Assembly: GCA_021789155.1 (NCBI GenBank)
Contig: JAJYJW010000008.1
Span: 1 to 37,977, forward strand
Reading direction: 5' to 3'
DNA length: 37,977 nt
From: Microcaldota archaeon
GTDB taxonomy: Archaea > Micrarchaeota > Micrarchaeia > Micrarchaeales > CABMGC01
Both the position numbers and the translations under genes were made by a program. Positions 1 through 7,290 of the stretch are shown one piece after another. The notes beneath the pieces are model-generated. The model was not told the DNA's origin and did no database searches. It was given only the letters and a program-made list of their open reading frames with translations. The stretch's first letter is position 1. The number at the start of each line of letters is the position of its first letter.

Positions 1-1117
1 AGCACAACCCTATCTAAGCTTGATGGGCGGAGCCGAACGGGTAGTGCTCAAGATCGCGCAGCATTACAATGCGAAGATATACACCTTGGAATACGTAAGG
101 GACAAGACTTTCAAGGAATTTCAGGACGTTGACATAGAGTTGATAAGCAAGAAGCTTCCGGCATCCTCAATAATCCCGTACAGGGCATCGCGGGCAATGG
201 CATTCGGATACGCGTTTTACAATCTCAAGTTGAAGAATGACTATGACGTGATAAACGCGCACGTATCACCGAGCGAATGGATAAGGCACAACAACAAGCG
301 GGTATTCTGGTATTGCCACACTCCGGTGAGAGAGGTTTATGATCTTTACTCTTTCAGGATGAAGAACAGGTCTTACAAGGACAAACTCATATACGCTACA
401 TTCGCCGGAGCGTACAAGTTCATAGCCAAAGACGTGATAAAGCAGATAGAAGCCATAGCAACGAACAGCGATAACGTTAATGGCAGGATAATGAAATACT
501 TCAACAGGAGCGCCACGGTAATTCACCCGGGTGTGGAATACGAGCAATTCGAGAACAAAGGCGATGACAAGTATTTCTTCTACCCATCAAGGTTCTATCC
601 GAACAAAAGGCAGGATCTTGTGATGGACGCTTTCGCAAGATTCGTGAAAAAAAGCGGAAAGGAGAATTACAAGTTGATACTCGCGGGAAGCATATCCGAC
701 GATAAGGAGCACATAGCGTATCTTGAAAGGCTGAAGCAGAGGAAAATGAAAAACGTCGAGTTCAAGCTTAACCTTCCAGATGAGAAGATACGCGAACTTT
801 ACTCGAATTGCACCGCGGTGATGTTCGCTCCGATAAACGAGGATTTCGGGATAGTGCCTTTGGAGGGAATGTCAAGCAGCAAACCGGTGATAAGCATAAA
901 CGACGGAGGGCCGCGCGAGGTAATAAAGGACGGGAAGACGGGCTTCCTGGTAAACAACACGGACGAGATGGCGGAAAAGATGCAGTACGTAGTGGATCAC
1001 GGCGATGTGGCGGATTCGATAGGCAAAGCTGCGAGGAACGCAGTGGAGAGGGAATTCTCATGGGACGCGTTCTTCAGGAAGTTCGATAAGATCGTTGCGC
1101 AGGTAGCCAAGGCATAA
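1..1117 (+). CDS. Glycosyltransferase family 4, 5'-truncated by window edge
   Basis: This is a GT-B fold glycosyltransferase that would transfer a sugar from an activated donor in lipid-linked glycan, exopolysaccharide or protein-glycan synthesis at the cytoplasmic membrane face. The reading frame is open to the left edge: codons before the TTG at 20 read AQPYLS and continue into the typical N-terminal GGAERVV motif, so the true start lies outside the window. The C-terminal half has the family signatures: the donor-site region YPSRFYPNKRQDL, the E-x7-E element EDFGIVPLE, and GGPREVI followed by GKTGFLV. It ends 5 nt from the convergent LamG gene. The sugar specificity cannot be read from sequence; a role in glycosylating the neighbouring surface proteins is possible but only inferred from position. 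Confidence 0.9.
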   Translation, partial: AQPYLSLMGGAERVVLKIAQHYNAKIYTLEYVRDKTFKEFQDVDIELISKKLPASSIIPYRASRAMAFGYAFYNLKLKNDYDVINAHVSPSEWIRHNNKRVFWYCHTPVREVYDLYSFRMKNRSYKDKLIYATFAGAYKFIAKDVIKQIEAIATNSDNVNGRIMKYFNRSATVIHPGVEYEQFENKGDDKYFFYPSRFYPNKRQDLVMDAFARFVKKSGKENYKLILAGSISDDKEHIAYLERLKQRKMKNVEFKLNLPDEKIRELYSNCTAVMFAPINEDFGIVPLEGMSSSKPVISINDGGPREVIKDGKTGFLVNNTDEMAEKMQYVVDHGDVADSIGKAARNAVEREFSWDAFFRKFDKIVAQVAKA

Positions 1118-1122
1118 TCCCA

Positions 1123-1974
1123 TCAAGGCGCGGAATAGCCAGATTCCCAGTTGCTCGTGAAGGTGACGCCTGATGGCACGCCGTTGTTATTGTTACCGGA
1201 ATAATCCTTCGCGTCCCCGTTGAGCGGATACCAACCTACCAAACTGTTCAGCTTTATCGGAGCTCCCCCTATCCCCTCGTTGTACAACGCAGAGACTTCG
1301 TTTGAGGACAATGACGTATTGTATATCTGCACGTTAGCCAGATTCCCCTTAATGTGCGCGTCCGAACCCGTGCCTATGGTCAAAGGGTTTGCATTTGTGA
1401 AAGTGGCGGATGCAGCGGTACCCGTGCCCTGAACAGCGTTTAGATACGCGCGAAAAGTTGAACCGTCGTACGTGCCTATGAAATTATACCATTGGCCGGT
1501 GCTTGGAGTTGTCGGGCTTGATGCTGCCCAACTGCACTGTTTTCCGAATGCTATGCTCTTCGTAGTAGGCACGTAGTACACAAAGTAGTTGTTGCACGTT
1601 GCACCCGCTTCCAAGAAGTCGGCGTAACCTGTTGGAAGAGAGGGCAGGTAAACCCATAACGATATGGTGATCGAACTCGCTATGTTCAACGCTTGGGTTA
1701 GCGTGACGCTAATCGAAGACGCACCGTTGAATTGCGATACGTATTGAGGAAGCTCGCCATTGCATATGCCTTGCAGGTTTATGAAAGAAGTTGTGGCAGG
1801 ACCGTTCGGGCGAAAGACGTGGCATGCGCCTGGCGGCGCCTTCGGAGTGAATGTGGAAGCGTTGAAAATGCCTAGTTGGAAGAGCGCACCTAACACTACT
1901 GCTATTATCAATATCGCCCAGCCGTAGGTCATGAGGTATTCCATCGCTGACTGCAGTGCGGATGCCTTTTCCAT
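1123..1974 (-). CDS. Pilin-like LamG-domain surface protein (paralog 1)
   Basis: This is a secreted or surface-anchored protein of 283 residues. The N-terminus has a class III (type IV pilin-like) signal: the motif QSAMEYL at residues 8-14 followed at once by a hydrophobic stretch (about 17-38). Prepilin peptidase cleavage would fall just before Gln8. The middle (about 70-235) looks like a LamG/concanavalin-A jelly-roll domain, with segments such as ITISLWVYLP, GQWYNFIGTYDG and LANVQIYNTSLS. The last 45 residues repeat the start of another LamG unit (GWYPLNGDAKDYSGN), so the protein ends in a partial second domain. It lies 27 nt downstream of a paralog in the same direction and probably shares its transcript. 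A role in adhesion or glycan binding is inferred from the fold. Confidence 0.8.
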   Translation of the reverse strand: MEKASALQSAMEYLMTYGWAILIIAVVLGALFQLGIFNASTFTPKAPPGACHVFRPNGPATTSFINLQGICNGELPQYVSQFNGASSISVTLTQALNIASSITISLWVYLPSLPTGYADFLEAGATCNNYFVYYVPTTKSIAFGKQCSWAASSPTTPSTGQWYNFIGTYDGSTFRAYLNAVQGTGTAASATFTNANPLTIGTGSDAHIKGNLANVQIYNTSLSSNEVSALYNEGIGGAPIKLNSLVGWYPLNGDAKDYSGNNNNGVPSGVTFTSNWESGYSAP

Positions 1975-2001
1975 ATACCCTCACATTAGCATTACAAAAT
2001 A

Positions 2002-2889
2002 TTAAGGTGCGTAGTAATTGGATGCCCAACTGCTTGTGAACGTGATCGAACTCGGGGTTCCGCTGTTCCCGTTTCCCGAATAGTCTTTAACGTCGCCGTT
2101 CAAAGGCCACCACGCAGTAATATTGTTTAGCTGCACCGGTGCGCCGCCTATGCCCTCGTTGTACAGAGTGGTTATTTCATTTGAAGATAACGAGGAATTG
2201 TATATTTGAACGTTTGATATCATGCCATTGAAATTTAAAACCGGAGAGGTTCTTCCCGGGGCTTTTCCTATACCTGTGTTCTGCGTACTTGAAGGGAATA
2301 TTATGGCTCCGCTATTTGACTGCTTACCGTTAACGTAAAATATCGCCGAGGTTATGCTCGAAGTGAGCGCAACAAATGCCCAGCTTCCTGCGCATACATT
2401 GTCCGAACTGTATATTGTTGTCAGGCCGTTTGTGACGTATGTTGTGCTGCAGCGCGTGCTGCCATACCAACCAAACTCGTAACCCCCATTTCCTCCAGAA
2501 TCGGTTCTCGCCACTATCTGACCATAACTGCCATATGGGTTAACTGGATAGCTTGGATTTATCCATGCAGTTATAGTAAACGTGCTGCCTGCAAGATTCA
2601 ATACTGTCGGATTTCCCATGTCGACATATGTGGTATGTCCGTCGAATTTCGCTACGTACTGTGGCAATTCGCCGCTGCAAGCGCCTTCCATGTTTATGAA
2701 TCTTGTTGTGCTCGGACCATCCGGACGAATTATTTGACATGAACCTGGAGTGGCTTTTGGGGCAAACGTAGAAAGATTGAAAATCCCGAGTTGGAATAGA
2801 GCGCCCAGAACTACTGCTATGATGAGGATTGCCCAACCGTAGGTCATCAGGTATTCCATTGCGCTCTGGATGTGTATTTTGCTGTGCAT
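2002..2889 (-). CDS. Pilin-like LamG-domain surface protein (paralog 2)
   Basis: This is a paralog of the next gene downstream, 295 residues long. The N-terminal segment after QSAMEYL is identical to that of the sister protein through ALFQLGIFN, and the PGxC, LPQYV and EGIGGAP blocks and the C-terminal partial LamG unit (WWPLNGDVKDYSGN) are also shared. The central LamG region differs strongly in sequence and in Cys placement, suggesting different ligands on a common scaffold. The residues before the QSAMEYL cleavage motif are only MHSKIHI, a short leader for a prepilin peptidase. The gene begins 42 nt after the stop of the TBP-like gene and may be co-transcribed with it, since I see no convincing TATA element in that gap. 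Confidence 0.8.
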   Translation of the reverse strand: MHSKIHIQSAMEYLMTYGWAILIIAVVLGALFQLGIFNLSTFAPKATPGSCQIIRPDGPSTTRFINMEGACSGELPQYVAKFDGHTTYVDMGNPTVLNLAGSTFTITAWINPSYPVNPYGSYGQIVARTDSGGNGGYEFGWYGSTRCSTTYVTNGLTTIYSSDNVCAGSWAFVALTSSITSAIFYVNGKQSNSGAIIFPSSTQNTGIGKAPGRTSPVLNFNGMISNVQIYNSSLSSNEITTLYNEGIGGAPVQLNNITAWWPLNGDVKDYSGNGNSGTPSSITFTSSWASNYYAP

Positions 2890-2931
2890 ACTAACCCAAT
2901 TGGCTAAGGCAGGGGAGGATTAACTATGCGA

Positions 2932-3264
2932 TTATTTTGCGCTTCTGGAAGGTTCTTCGATGACGTATTTTGATATTACCTTTGTTGCATATTCCAATGC
3001 TTTTGCAACATCCTTCTTTGTGCTTGCGCCAGTGCATATGAGTTTTCCTACCTTGAATAGAATTATGACAGTTTTTGGTTCCTTAATCCTGAATATCGCA
3101 CCTGGAAATTGCTCGGGCTCGTAATCTACTTCCTTGACCTCTTTTGAGAGGGTGTAAAGATCTATGGTTGCGTGGAAATCGGCACTAACCACTATATTCT
3201 GTATCTTAATCGGAGGTTTAGTGTTCAACGTATTCCTGCTACCCTTATCCTCTTGAGCTGCCAT
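2932..3264 (-). CDS. TATA-binding protein-like protein with a single TBP repeat
   Basis: The protein matches one half of archaeal TBP. Normal TBP (about 180-200 residues) has two repeats that form the DNA-bending saddle; this protein has 110 residues and one repeat at about residues 19-100. The hallmarks are clear: IQNIVVSAD (21-29), YEPEQFPG (48-55), IFRIKEPK (57-64), ILFKVGKL (68-75) and CTGAS (77-81), including the Phe of QFPG and the Phe of IFRI that wedge into DNA in TBP. No second repeat is encoded on either side: the next gene upstream ends 24 nt beyond the first possible ATG. I chose the ATG at 3264 rather than 3288 because the TATA-like box at 3291-3299 places transcription start near 3268. 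It would have to act as a homodimer, or do something other than basal initiation. Confidence 0.85.
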   Translation of the reverse strand: MAAQEDKGSRNTLNTKPPIKIQNIVVSADFHATIDLYTLSKEVKEVDYEPEQFPGAIFRIKEPKTVIILFKVGKLICTGASTKKDVAKALEYATKVISKYVIEEPSRSAK

Positions 3265-3290
3265 GTAATCACTATTCTTACTATGCATTG

Positions 3291-3299
3291 CTTTAAATA
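3291..3299 (-). promoter_or_regulatory. TATA box of the TBP-like gene
   Basis: On the minus strand this reads TATTTAAAG, about 31 nt upstream of the ATG at 3264. That is the spacing expected for an archaeal TATA element and a nearly leaderless transcript. It is the main reason for preferring the ATG at 3264. Confidence 0.55.
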
Positions 3300-3311
3300 C
3301 CTAGCAGACGT

Positions 3312-4565
3312 TCAAAAGTCTATGTTTAATCTGTCCCCAACCTCAGGCACATGCACGGTAAAGCCCTTTTCCCTCAATTCCTGCGCTAGGTTATCCGAAT
3401 TCTCGTGCTCCGCGTGCAGGCATATCACTGTTTCTGGAGAACTCTTGTCTACGTATTCAAGCAGGTCGCTCTTATCCGAATGCGCAGACATATTGTAAAA
3501 CGACATCTTATTCTTAACTTCGAAATCATGATCCTCTAACCTTATGGGTTTGCCGTTCATGAGCTTCCTGCCGTTTGTACCCTCTACCTGATAGCCAGTA
3601 AGGAATATCTTCGATGCGGGATTTATTTTTGTAATGTAATCTACAACCGGACCGCCGTTAAGCATCCCCGCAGTAGTGACTATTATGCCCGAGAGCGCTT
3701 CATCCCTATCCTGCTTTCCCTTAACCCAGTGGCAGCGTTTTGCTGCGCTGATAAGGTTTCCGGGGTTTTGCAGATATTCCCGATTGTTCATTATTATCTG
3801 CGTGGCTTCCCTTGACATTCCATCCAAGTACACTTTGTCTATGAGTCCTGCTTTGTAGAACATGACTAGGAGCTCCTGCGCTCTGCCAACGGCAAAACTA
3901 GGCACAAGGGCTGTGCCCCCATTGTCCAGAGTTTCCCTGACCTCCTGCACGAATTTCTTGATTAGCTCTTCCCTGTCTGGATGCTCTGAATTGCCATATG
4001 TCGCTTCCATGATCAACGTGTCGCTCTTCACAACTTTTGCCTTGTTTTGGAGCAGCTGATCGGAATATTTGAAATCTCCGGTGTACGCAAGCACTTTATC
4101 GCTTCTTGAATGCCTGAGCTCGGTTATTGCGCTGCCCGGAATGTGCCCCGCATCGTGCAATGTTATCGAATAATCTCCTATGGAAAATTCCCTTTCGTAA
4201 CTGCAGGGAACGAACCTATTCATCATGTCCTTGAAATCTCTTCTAGTAAATTTCGGCCTGTTGTGCGTTTTACGACCTATGCTTATCGAGTCGTCTATCA
4301 AAAGTTCCCCGAGCTCTCTAGTAGGTTCGGTGCCGAACGTAACTGGTATTCCTTGCGAATACAATAATGGAACTGCGCCTATGTGATCAAGGTGCGCGTG
4401 GCTTACAACGCATGCGGCAACCTCCGGAACCATTATCGGATATTCTATGCTGTCTTCTACCTTAACCCCGTAATCTAGCATTATTTTCTTCTGTCCATTC
4501 AACAGTATCGCAGACCTTCCTACTTCTCCAGCGCCACCTAGAAAATTTATCTCCAATTTAACCAC
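3312..4565 (-). CDS. Beta-CASP metallo-beta-lactamase RNase, aCPSF2 type
   Basis: This is a zinc-dependent ribonuclease of the CPSF73-like group, acting in the cytoplasm in RNA processing or decay. From the chosen GTG start it has 417 residues, the usual size for aCPSF2, and it lacks the N-terminal KH domains of aCPSF1. Visible motifs are FLGGAGEVGRS (8-18), the metal-binding SHAHLDH (55-61), DAGHIPGSA, and the C-terminal MSAHSDKSDLL and LHAEHE elements that complete the beta-CASP active site. The ATG at 4622 would add 19 unconserved residues; the GTG at 4565 sits 30 nt from a TATA-like box and begins exactly at the family's N-terminus (VKLEINFLGG). It is divergent from the winged-helix gene at 4641. 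An aRNase J assignment is less likely because of the EVGRSAILL start. Confidence 0.85.
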   Translation of the reverse strand: MVKLEINFLGGAGEVGRSAILLNGQKKIMLDYGVKVEDSIEYPIMVPEVAACVVSHAHLDHIGAVPLLYSQGIPVTFGTEPTRELGELLIDDSISIGRKTHNRPKFTRRDFKDMMNRFVPCSYEREFSIGDYSITLHDAGHIPGSAITELRHSRSDKVLAYTGDFKYSDQLLQNKAKVVKSDTLIMEATYGNSEHPDREELIKKFVQEVRETLDNGGTALVPSFAVGRAQELLVMFYKAGLIDKVYLDGMSREATQIIMNNREYLQNPGNLISAAKRCHWVKGKQDRDEALSGIIVTTAGMLNGGPVVDYITKINPASKIFLTGYQVEGTNGRKLMNGKPIRLEDHDFEVKNKMSFYNMSAHSDKSDLLEYVDKSSPETVICLHAEHENSDNLAQELREKGFTVHVPEVGDRLNIDF

Positions 4566-4590
4566 GATAGGTAAAATATGCAGATACGTT

Positions 4591-4600
4591 CTTATATTTC
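4591..4600 (-). promoter_or_regulatory. TATA box of the aCPSF2 gene
   Basis: The minus strand reads GAAATATAAG, centred 30 nt upstream of the GTG at 4565. The element is nearly symmetric in A/T content and lies about 45 nt upstream of the divergent ATG at 4641, so it could influence both directions. Confidence 0.5.
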
Positions 4601-4640
4601 TGCTTGTTAAGAGTAATCGCAAAACTTAAAAGTAGGTTGC

Positions 4641-5258
4641 ATGGCCGACGACGATTTTACCTTTCTTGATCTCGCTTGCATAATGAGGATAGGACCAAAC
4701 ACAGTGTTAGAAAGGTTCGGAAGCTTGATAAACGCGGGCTTCTTTGATGCGTCAGCGGTTGCAGGATCGCTAAAGCAAAAAGGACTTGTCGAATTCGGAA
4801 ACACTTATCCGGGATTGAATAAATTATTGCTTACTCCAAAAGCGAAAACTCTAATCGCAAATGCCAACGCCAAATCAAACGACAAGATAGATGCCCTTGA
4901 CATTGAAATAATAAAGCAGCTCGGCCTTGGGAGGAAGATGCATTTCGAAATAACCGACTTGCTGAACGTGAGGGAGAGCGATCTTGCCCTGAGGCTTTAC
5001 AAACTTTACAAACAGGGATATGTTTTCTATACTTTCAAGAATGGCAATCCCGAAGCGTCTCTTACTGAAAATGGATTCATACTTACAAAGAAGAACGAGG
5101 AATTGACGCAAATGAGAATGCAGACGCAGAATAAGGAGAGCAGCAATTCCGCGGCAAAACAGGCAAACACCCCTAACAGAGGTCCTAGGCCGGTAGATCT
5201 GCTGGTGATAGGACTCGCGTTGCTGATAATAATTCTTTTCTTGCTGAACAAGTTGTAG
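4641..5258 (+). CDS. Winged-helix-like protein with a C-terminal membrane anchor
   Basis: I do not recognise the family. The 205-residue protein has an N-terminal alpha/beta region (1-140) with winged-helix character: FLDLACIMRIGPNTV is followed by LINAGFF and LKQKGLVEFG, and a second similar block reads LLNVRESDLALRLYKLYKQGYVFYTF. Residues 150-182 are polar and low in complexity (Asn, Ser, Gln). The last 22 residues form one hydrophobic helix (VDLLVIGLALLIIILFLL) ending in NKL, which is tail-anchored topology with the winged helices in the cytoplasm. Its stop overlaps the first possible start of the acetyl-CoA synthetase beta gene, so it probably belongs to that operon. A membrane-tethered regulator is a guess. 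Confidence 0.75.
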   Translation: MADDDFTFLDLACIMRIGPNTVLERFGSLINAGFFDASAVAGSLKQKGLVEFGNTYPGLNKLLLTPKAKTLIANANAKSNDKIDALDIEIIKQLGLGRKMHFEITDLLNVRESDLALRLYKLYKQGYVFYTFKNGNPEASLTENGFILTKKNEELTQMRMQTQNKESSNSAAKQANTPNRGPRPVDLLVIGLALLIIILFLLNKL

Positions 5259-5266
5259 TGGTGAAA

Positions 5267-5881
5267 ATGAAATTAATGGATTATATGGAAGGAAGTTCAA
5301 TGCTCAAGAAGTACGGAATAGAAAGCATACGGAGTAAATACGTAAACAGCAAGGAGGAAGCGATTAGGTTCGCGGATGGGAAAAGCATAGTGCTGAAATT
5401 GATATCGGAGAAACAATTACACAAAGCGAATGCGGGATTGGTCAAGGTTAATCTGGACACGAATGCGAACATAGAGAAGGCGTTCGATGAGCTCAAGGGG
5501 AAGGGAAAGAGCTTATCACCATACAAGATCATAGCGCAGGATAGTGCGAAGCAGGGTGTTGAGGCGATAATCGGAAGCAGGGTAGATTCGCAGTTCGGCA
5601 AACTGATACTTTTCGGGCTTGGGGGCAGTTACGTTGAGGCGTTGAAAGACGTATCGATAAGATTGTGTCCGATAGACAAGTATCAAGCTGGGCAGATGAT
5701 AGAGCAGCTCCGCAGTTCGGCGCTCATAACGCACAACGGCAAAGCAACAGAGCGCATAGAATCGCTGCTCATGCAAGCTTCAAAGATGATAGAAAAGGAG
5801 AACATTGAGGAACTCGACCTCAACCCAGTCATAATACGCGAAGACGGATACGACATAGTCGACATACGCGTGCTTGGGTGA
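5267..5881 (+). CDS. acdB: Acetyl-CoA synthetase (ADP-forming) beta subunit, ATP-grasp
   Basis: With the alpha subunit this converts acyl-CoA, ADP and phosphate to acid, CoA and ATP, a main ATP-yielding step in fermenting archaea. The protein of about 204 residues is an ATP-grasp domain. The segment LISEKQLHKANAGLVKV holds the His near residue 52 that corresponds to the second phosphorylated His of the family. Nucleotide-binding elements are VEAIIGSRVD, GKLILFGLGGSYVE and the C-terminal EELDLNPVIIREDG. I chose the ATG at 5267 because GGTGA ends 2 nt before it; the GTG at 5258 has no such signal. Its TGA overlaps the ribosome-binding region of the alpha gene. The beta-alpha order as separate genes is one of several arrangements known for this enzyme. 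Confidence 0.88.
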   Translation: MKLMDYMEGSSMLKKYGIESIRSKYVNSKEEAIRFADGKSIVLKLISEKQLHKANAGLVKVNLDTNANIEKAFDELKGKGKSLSPYKIIAQDSAKQGVEAIIGSRVDSQFGKLILFGLGGSYVEALKDVSIRLCPIDKYQAGQMIEQLRSSALITHNGKATERIESLLMQASKMIEKENIEELDLNPVIIREDGYDIVDIRVLG

Positions 5882-5885
5882 AAAA

Positions 5886-7277
5886 ATGGATTATAAAGCG
5901 AACTTGCACAAAATGCTGAAGCCGCGAAGCGTGGCAATAATAGGCGCTTCTAGAAATCCTGGAAAAGTCGGCAACGTGATACTGAACAACTATCTCGATG
6001 GCGGATATGATGGGAAATTGTATCCGGTAAACAGGAACGCGGACATGGTGTCTGGATTGAAGGCTTACAAAAGCGTGCTTGACATTCATTCGAGCATAGA
6101 TCTTGCGGTTATCGCAATACCTGCGGAATTCGTACCTGCCGCGATGGAAGAATGCGGAAAGGCAAAAGTAAAGAACATAGTGGTGGTAAGCGGAGGGTTC
6201 GCGGAAGTCGGGGCAACGGAACTTCAGGATAAAATGGTCAACATAGCTAACAAGTACAAGATACCTACTCTCGGGCCCAACTGCCTTGGAGTTATGGATC
6301 CGCGCGCAAGGAGCGACACGATGTTCCTGCCAACGTACAAGTTGAGCAAACCTAAGATAGGGGGCGTAAGTTTCGTATCGCAGAGCGGAGCCGTTGGAAG
6401 CACAGTGCTTGACATGATCGCAAAGGAAGGGTTCGGCCTTTCGAAATTCATCTCTTACGGGAACGCAGCGCACATAGACGAAGTGGACATAATAGACTAC
6501 CTGATGCATGACGAAGAAACAAAGGTAATAGTCATGTACATAGAAGGGGTCAAACATGGAAGGGAATTCTTCGAAATAGCGAGAAAGGCGACTTTGAAAA
6601 AGCCAATAGTTGTGATTAAGGGAGGACAGACCGCCGCGGGCGCGCAAGCGGCAAGCTCGCATACCGCATCGCTAGCAGGAAGCTACGAATCATACGATGC
6701 GATGTTCAGGCAAGCTGGATTCTCCATAGCAAAGGACCTAAGCGAACTTGTATACTTGGCAAAGATATTCGCATCGGAGCCGCTGCCAAACGGAAAGAGG
6801 GTTGCGGTGATTACCAACGGTGGGGGTACGGGAGTACTTACAACGGATGCGATAAGCGCTAACGGACTCGACGTTGCGGAATACTCGGAACAGACGAAAA
6901 AGGAATTGAGGAAGTGCATGCCTTCTATAGTGAACATTAGGAACCCTCTAGATATGGCGGGCGATGCGGATTCGAAAAGGTACTCGGATGCAATGAGCGC
7001 GATATCGAAAGATCCGAACATAGACATGCTGATTGTGATAACGCTATTCCAAACGCCGGGAGCGGATTCGAGCGTTGCAGCCAAGCTCATCAGTTACAAA
7101 TCGGCGATGGACAAGCCGATGATAGTGATAAGCACAGGTTCGGACTACACCGAAATGCACAAGATAATGATGGAAAGCACGGGATTGCCAGTATACGATT
7201 CGCCCAACGCTGCTGCAAGGTCGCTCGCGGAATTGCTGAAATATGCACAGTACAGGAACGCGTATTCGAAGAAGTAA
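5886..7277 (+). CDS. acdA: Acetyl-CoA synthetase (ADP-forming) alpha subunit
   Basis: This is the CoA-binding, CoA-ligase subunit, 463 residues from the chosen ATG. It shows the Rossmann CoA-binding start (SVAIIGASRNPGKVG), the NIVVVSGGFAEVG strand, LGPNCLGV, the succinyl-CoA-synthetase-like SFVSQSGAVG, and the catalytic phospho-histidine in SSHTASLAGS (His259 from this start). GGQTAAGAQ and NGGGTGVL complete the C-terminal domain. GGTGA at 5877-5881 sits 4 nt before the ATG at 5886 and overlaps the beta stop codon, so the two subunits are translationally linked. An in-frame TTG at 5874 is the longer alternative. The gene ends convergently with the prenyl synthase, and the two ends form a perfect inverted repeat. 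The substrate (acetate or a branched or aromatic acid) cannot be told from sequence. Confidence 0.93.
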   Translation: MDYKANLHKMLKPRSVAIIGASRNPGKVGNVILNNYLDGGYDGKLYPVNRNADMVSGLKAYKSVLDIHSSIDLAVIAIPAEFVPAAMEECGKAKVKNIVVVSGGFAEVGATELQDKMVNIANKYKIPTLGPNCLGVMDPRARSDTMFLPTYKLSKPKIGGVSFVSQSGAVGSTVLDMIAKEGFGLSKFISYGNAAHIDEVDIIDYLMHDEETKVIVMYIEGVKHGREFFEIARKATLKKPIVVIKGGQTAAGAQAASSHTASLAGSYESYDAMFRQAGFSIAKDLSELVYLAKIFASEPLPNGKRVAVITNGGGTGVLTTDAISANGLDVAEYSEQTKKELRKCMPSIVNIRNPLDMAGDADSKRYSDAMSAISKDPNIDMLIVITLFQTPGADSSVAAKLISYKSAMDKPMIVISTGSDYTEMHKIMMESTGLPVYDSPNAAARSLAELLKYAQYRNAYSKK

Positions 7278-7290
7278 ACTCTACTTCTTC
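7268..7290. terminator. Inverted repeat at convergent gene ends
   Basis: GAAGAAGTA at 7268-7276 and TACTTCTTC at 7282-7290 form a perfect 9-bp inverted repeat with a 5-nt loop. Each arm is the Lys-Lys-stop end of one of the two convergent genes. It could act as a hairpin 3' end for both transcripts. There is no long T tract on either strand, so termination by this hairpin alone is uncertain. Confidence 0.4.

Noticed and set aside
3289-3311. Possible first TBP repeat upstream of the single-repeat gene
   Set aside because: Only 24 bases separate the first possible ATG from the aCPSF2 stop, and no TBP-like coding remains exist in any frame there.
5829-6662. 277-residue minus-strand open frame
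   Set aside because: It lies antisense to the acetyl-CoA synthetase alpha and beta genes, has a composition typical of a shadow frame, and shows no recognisable domain.
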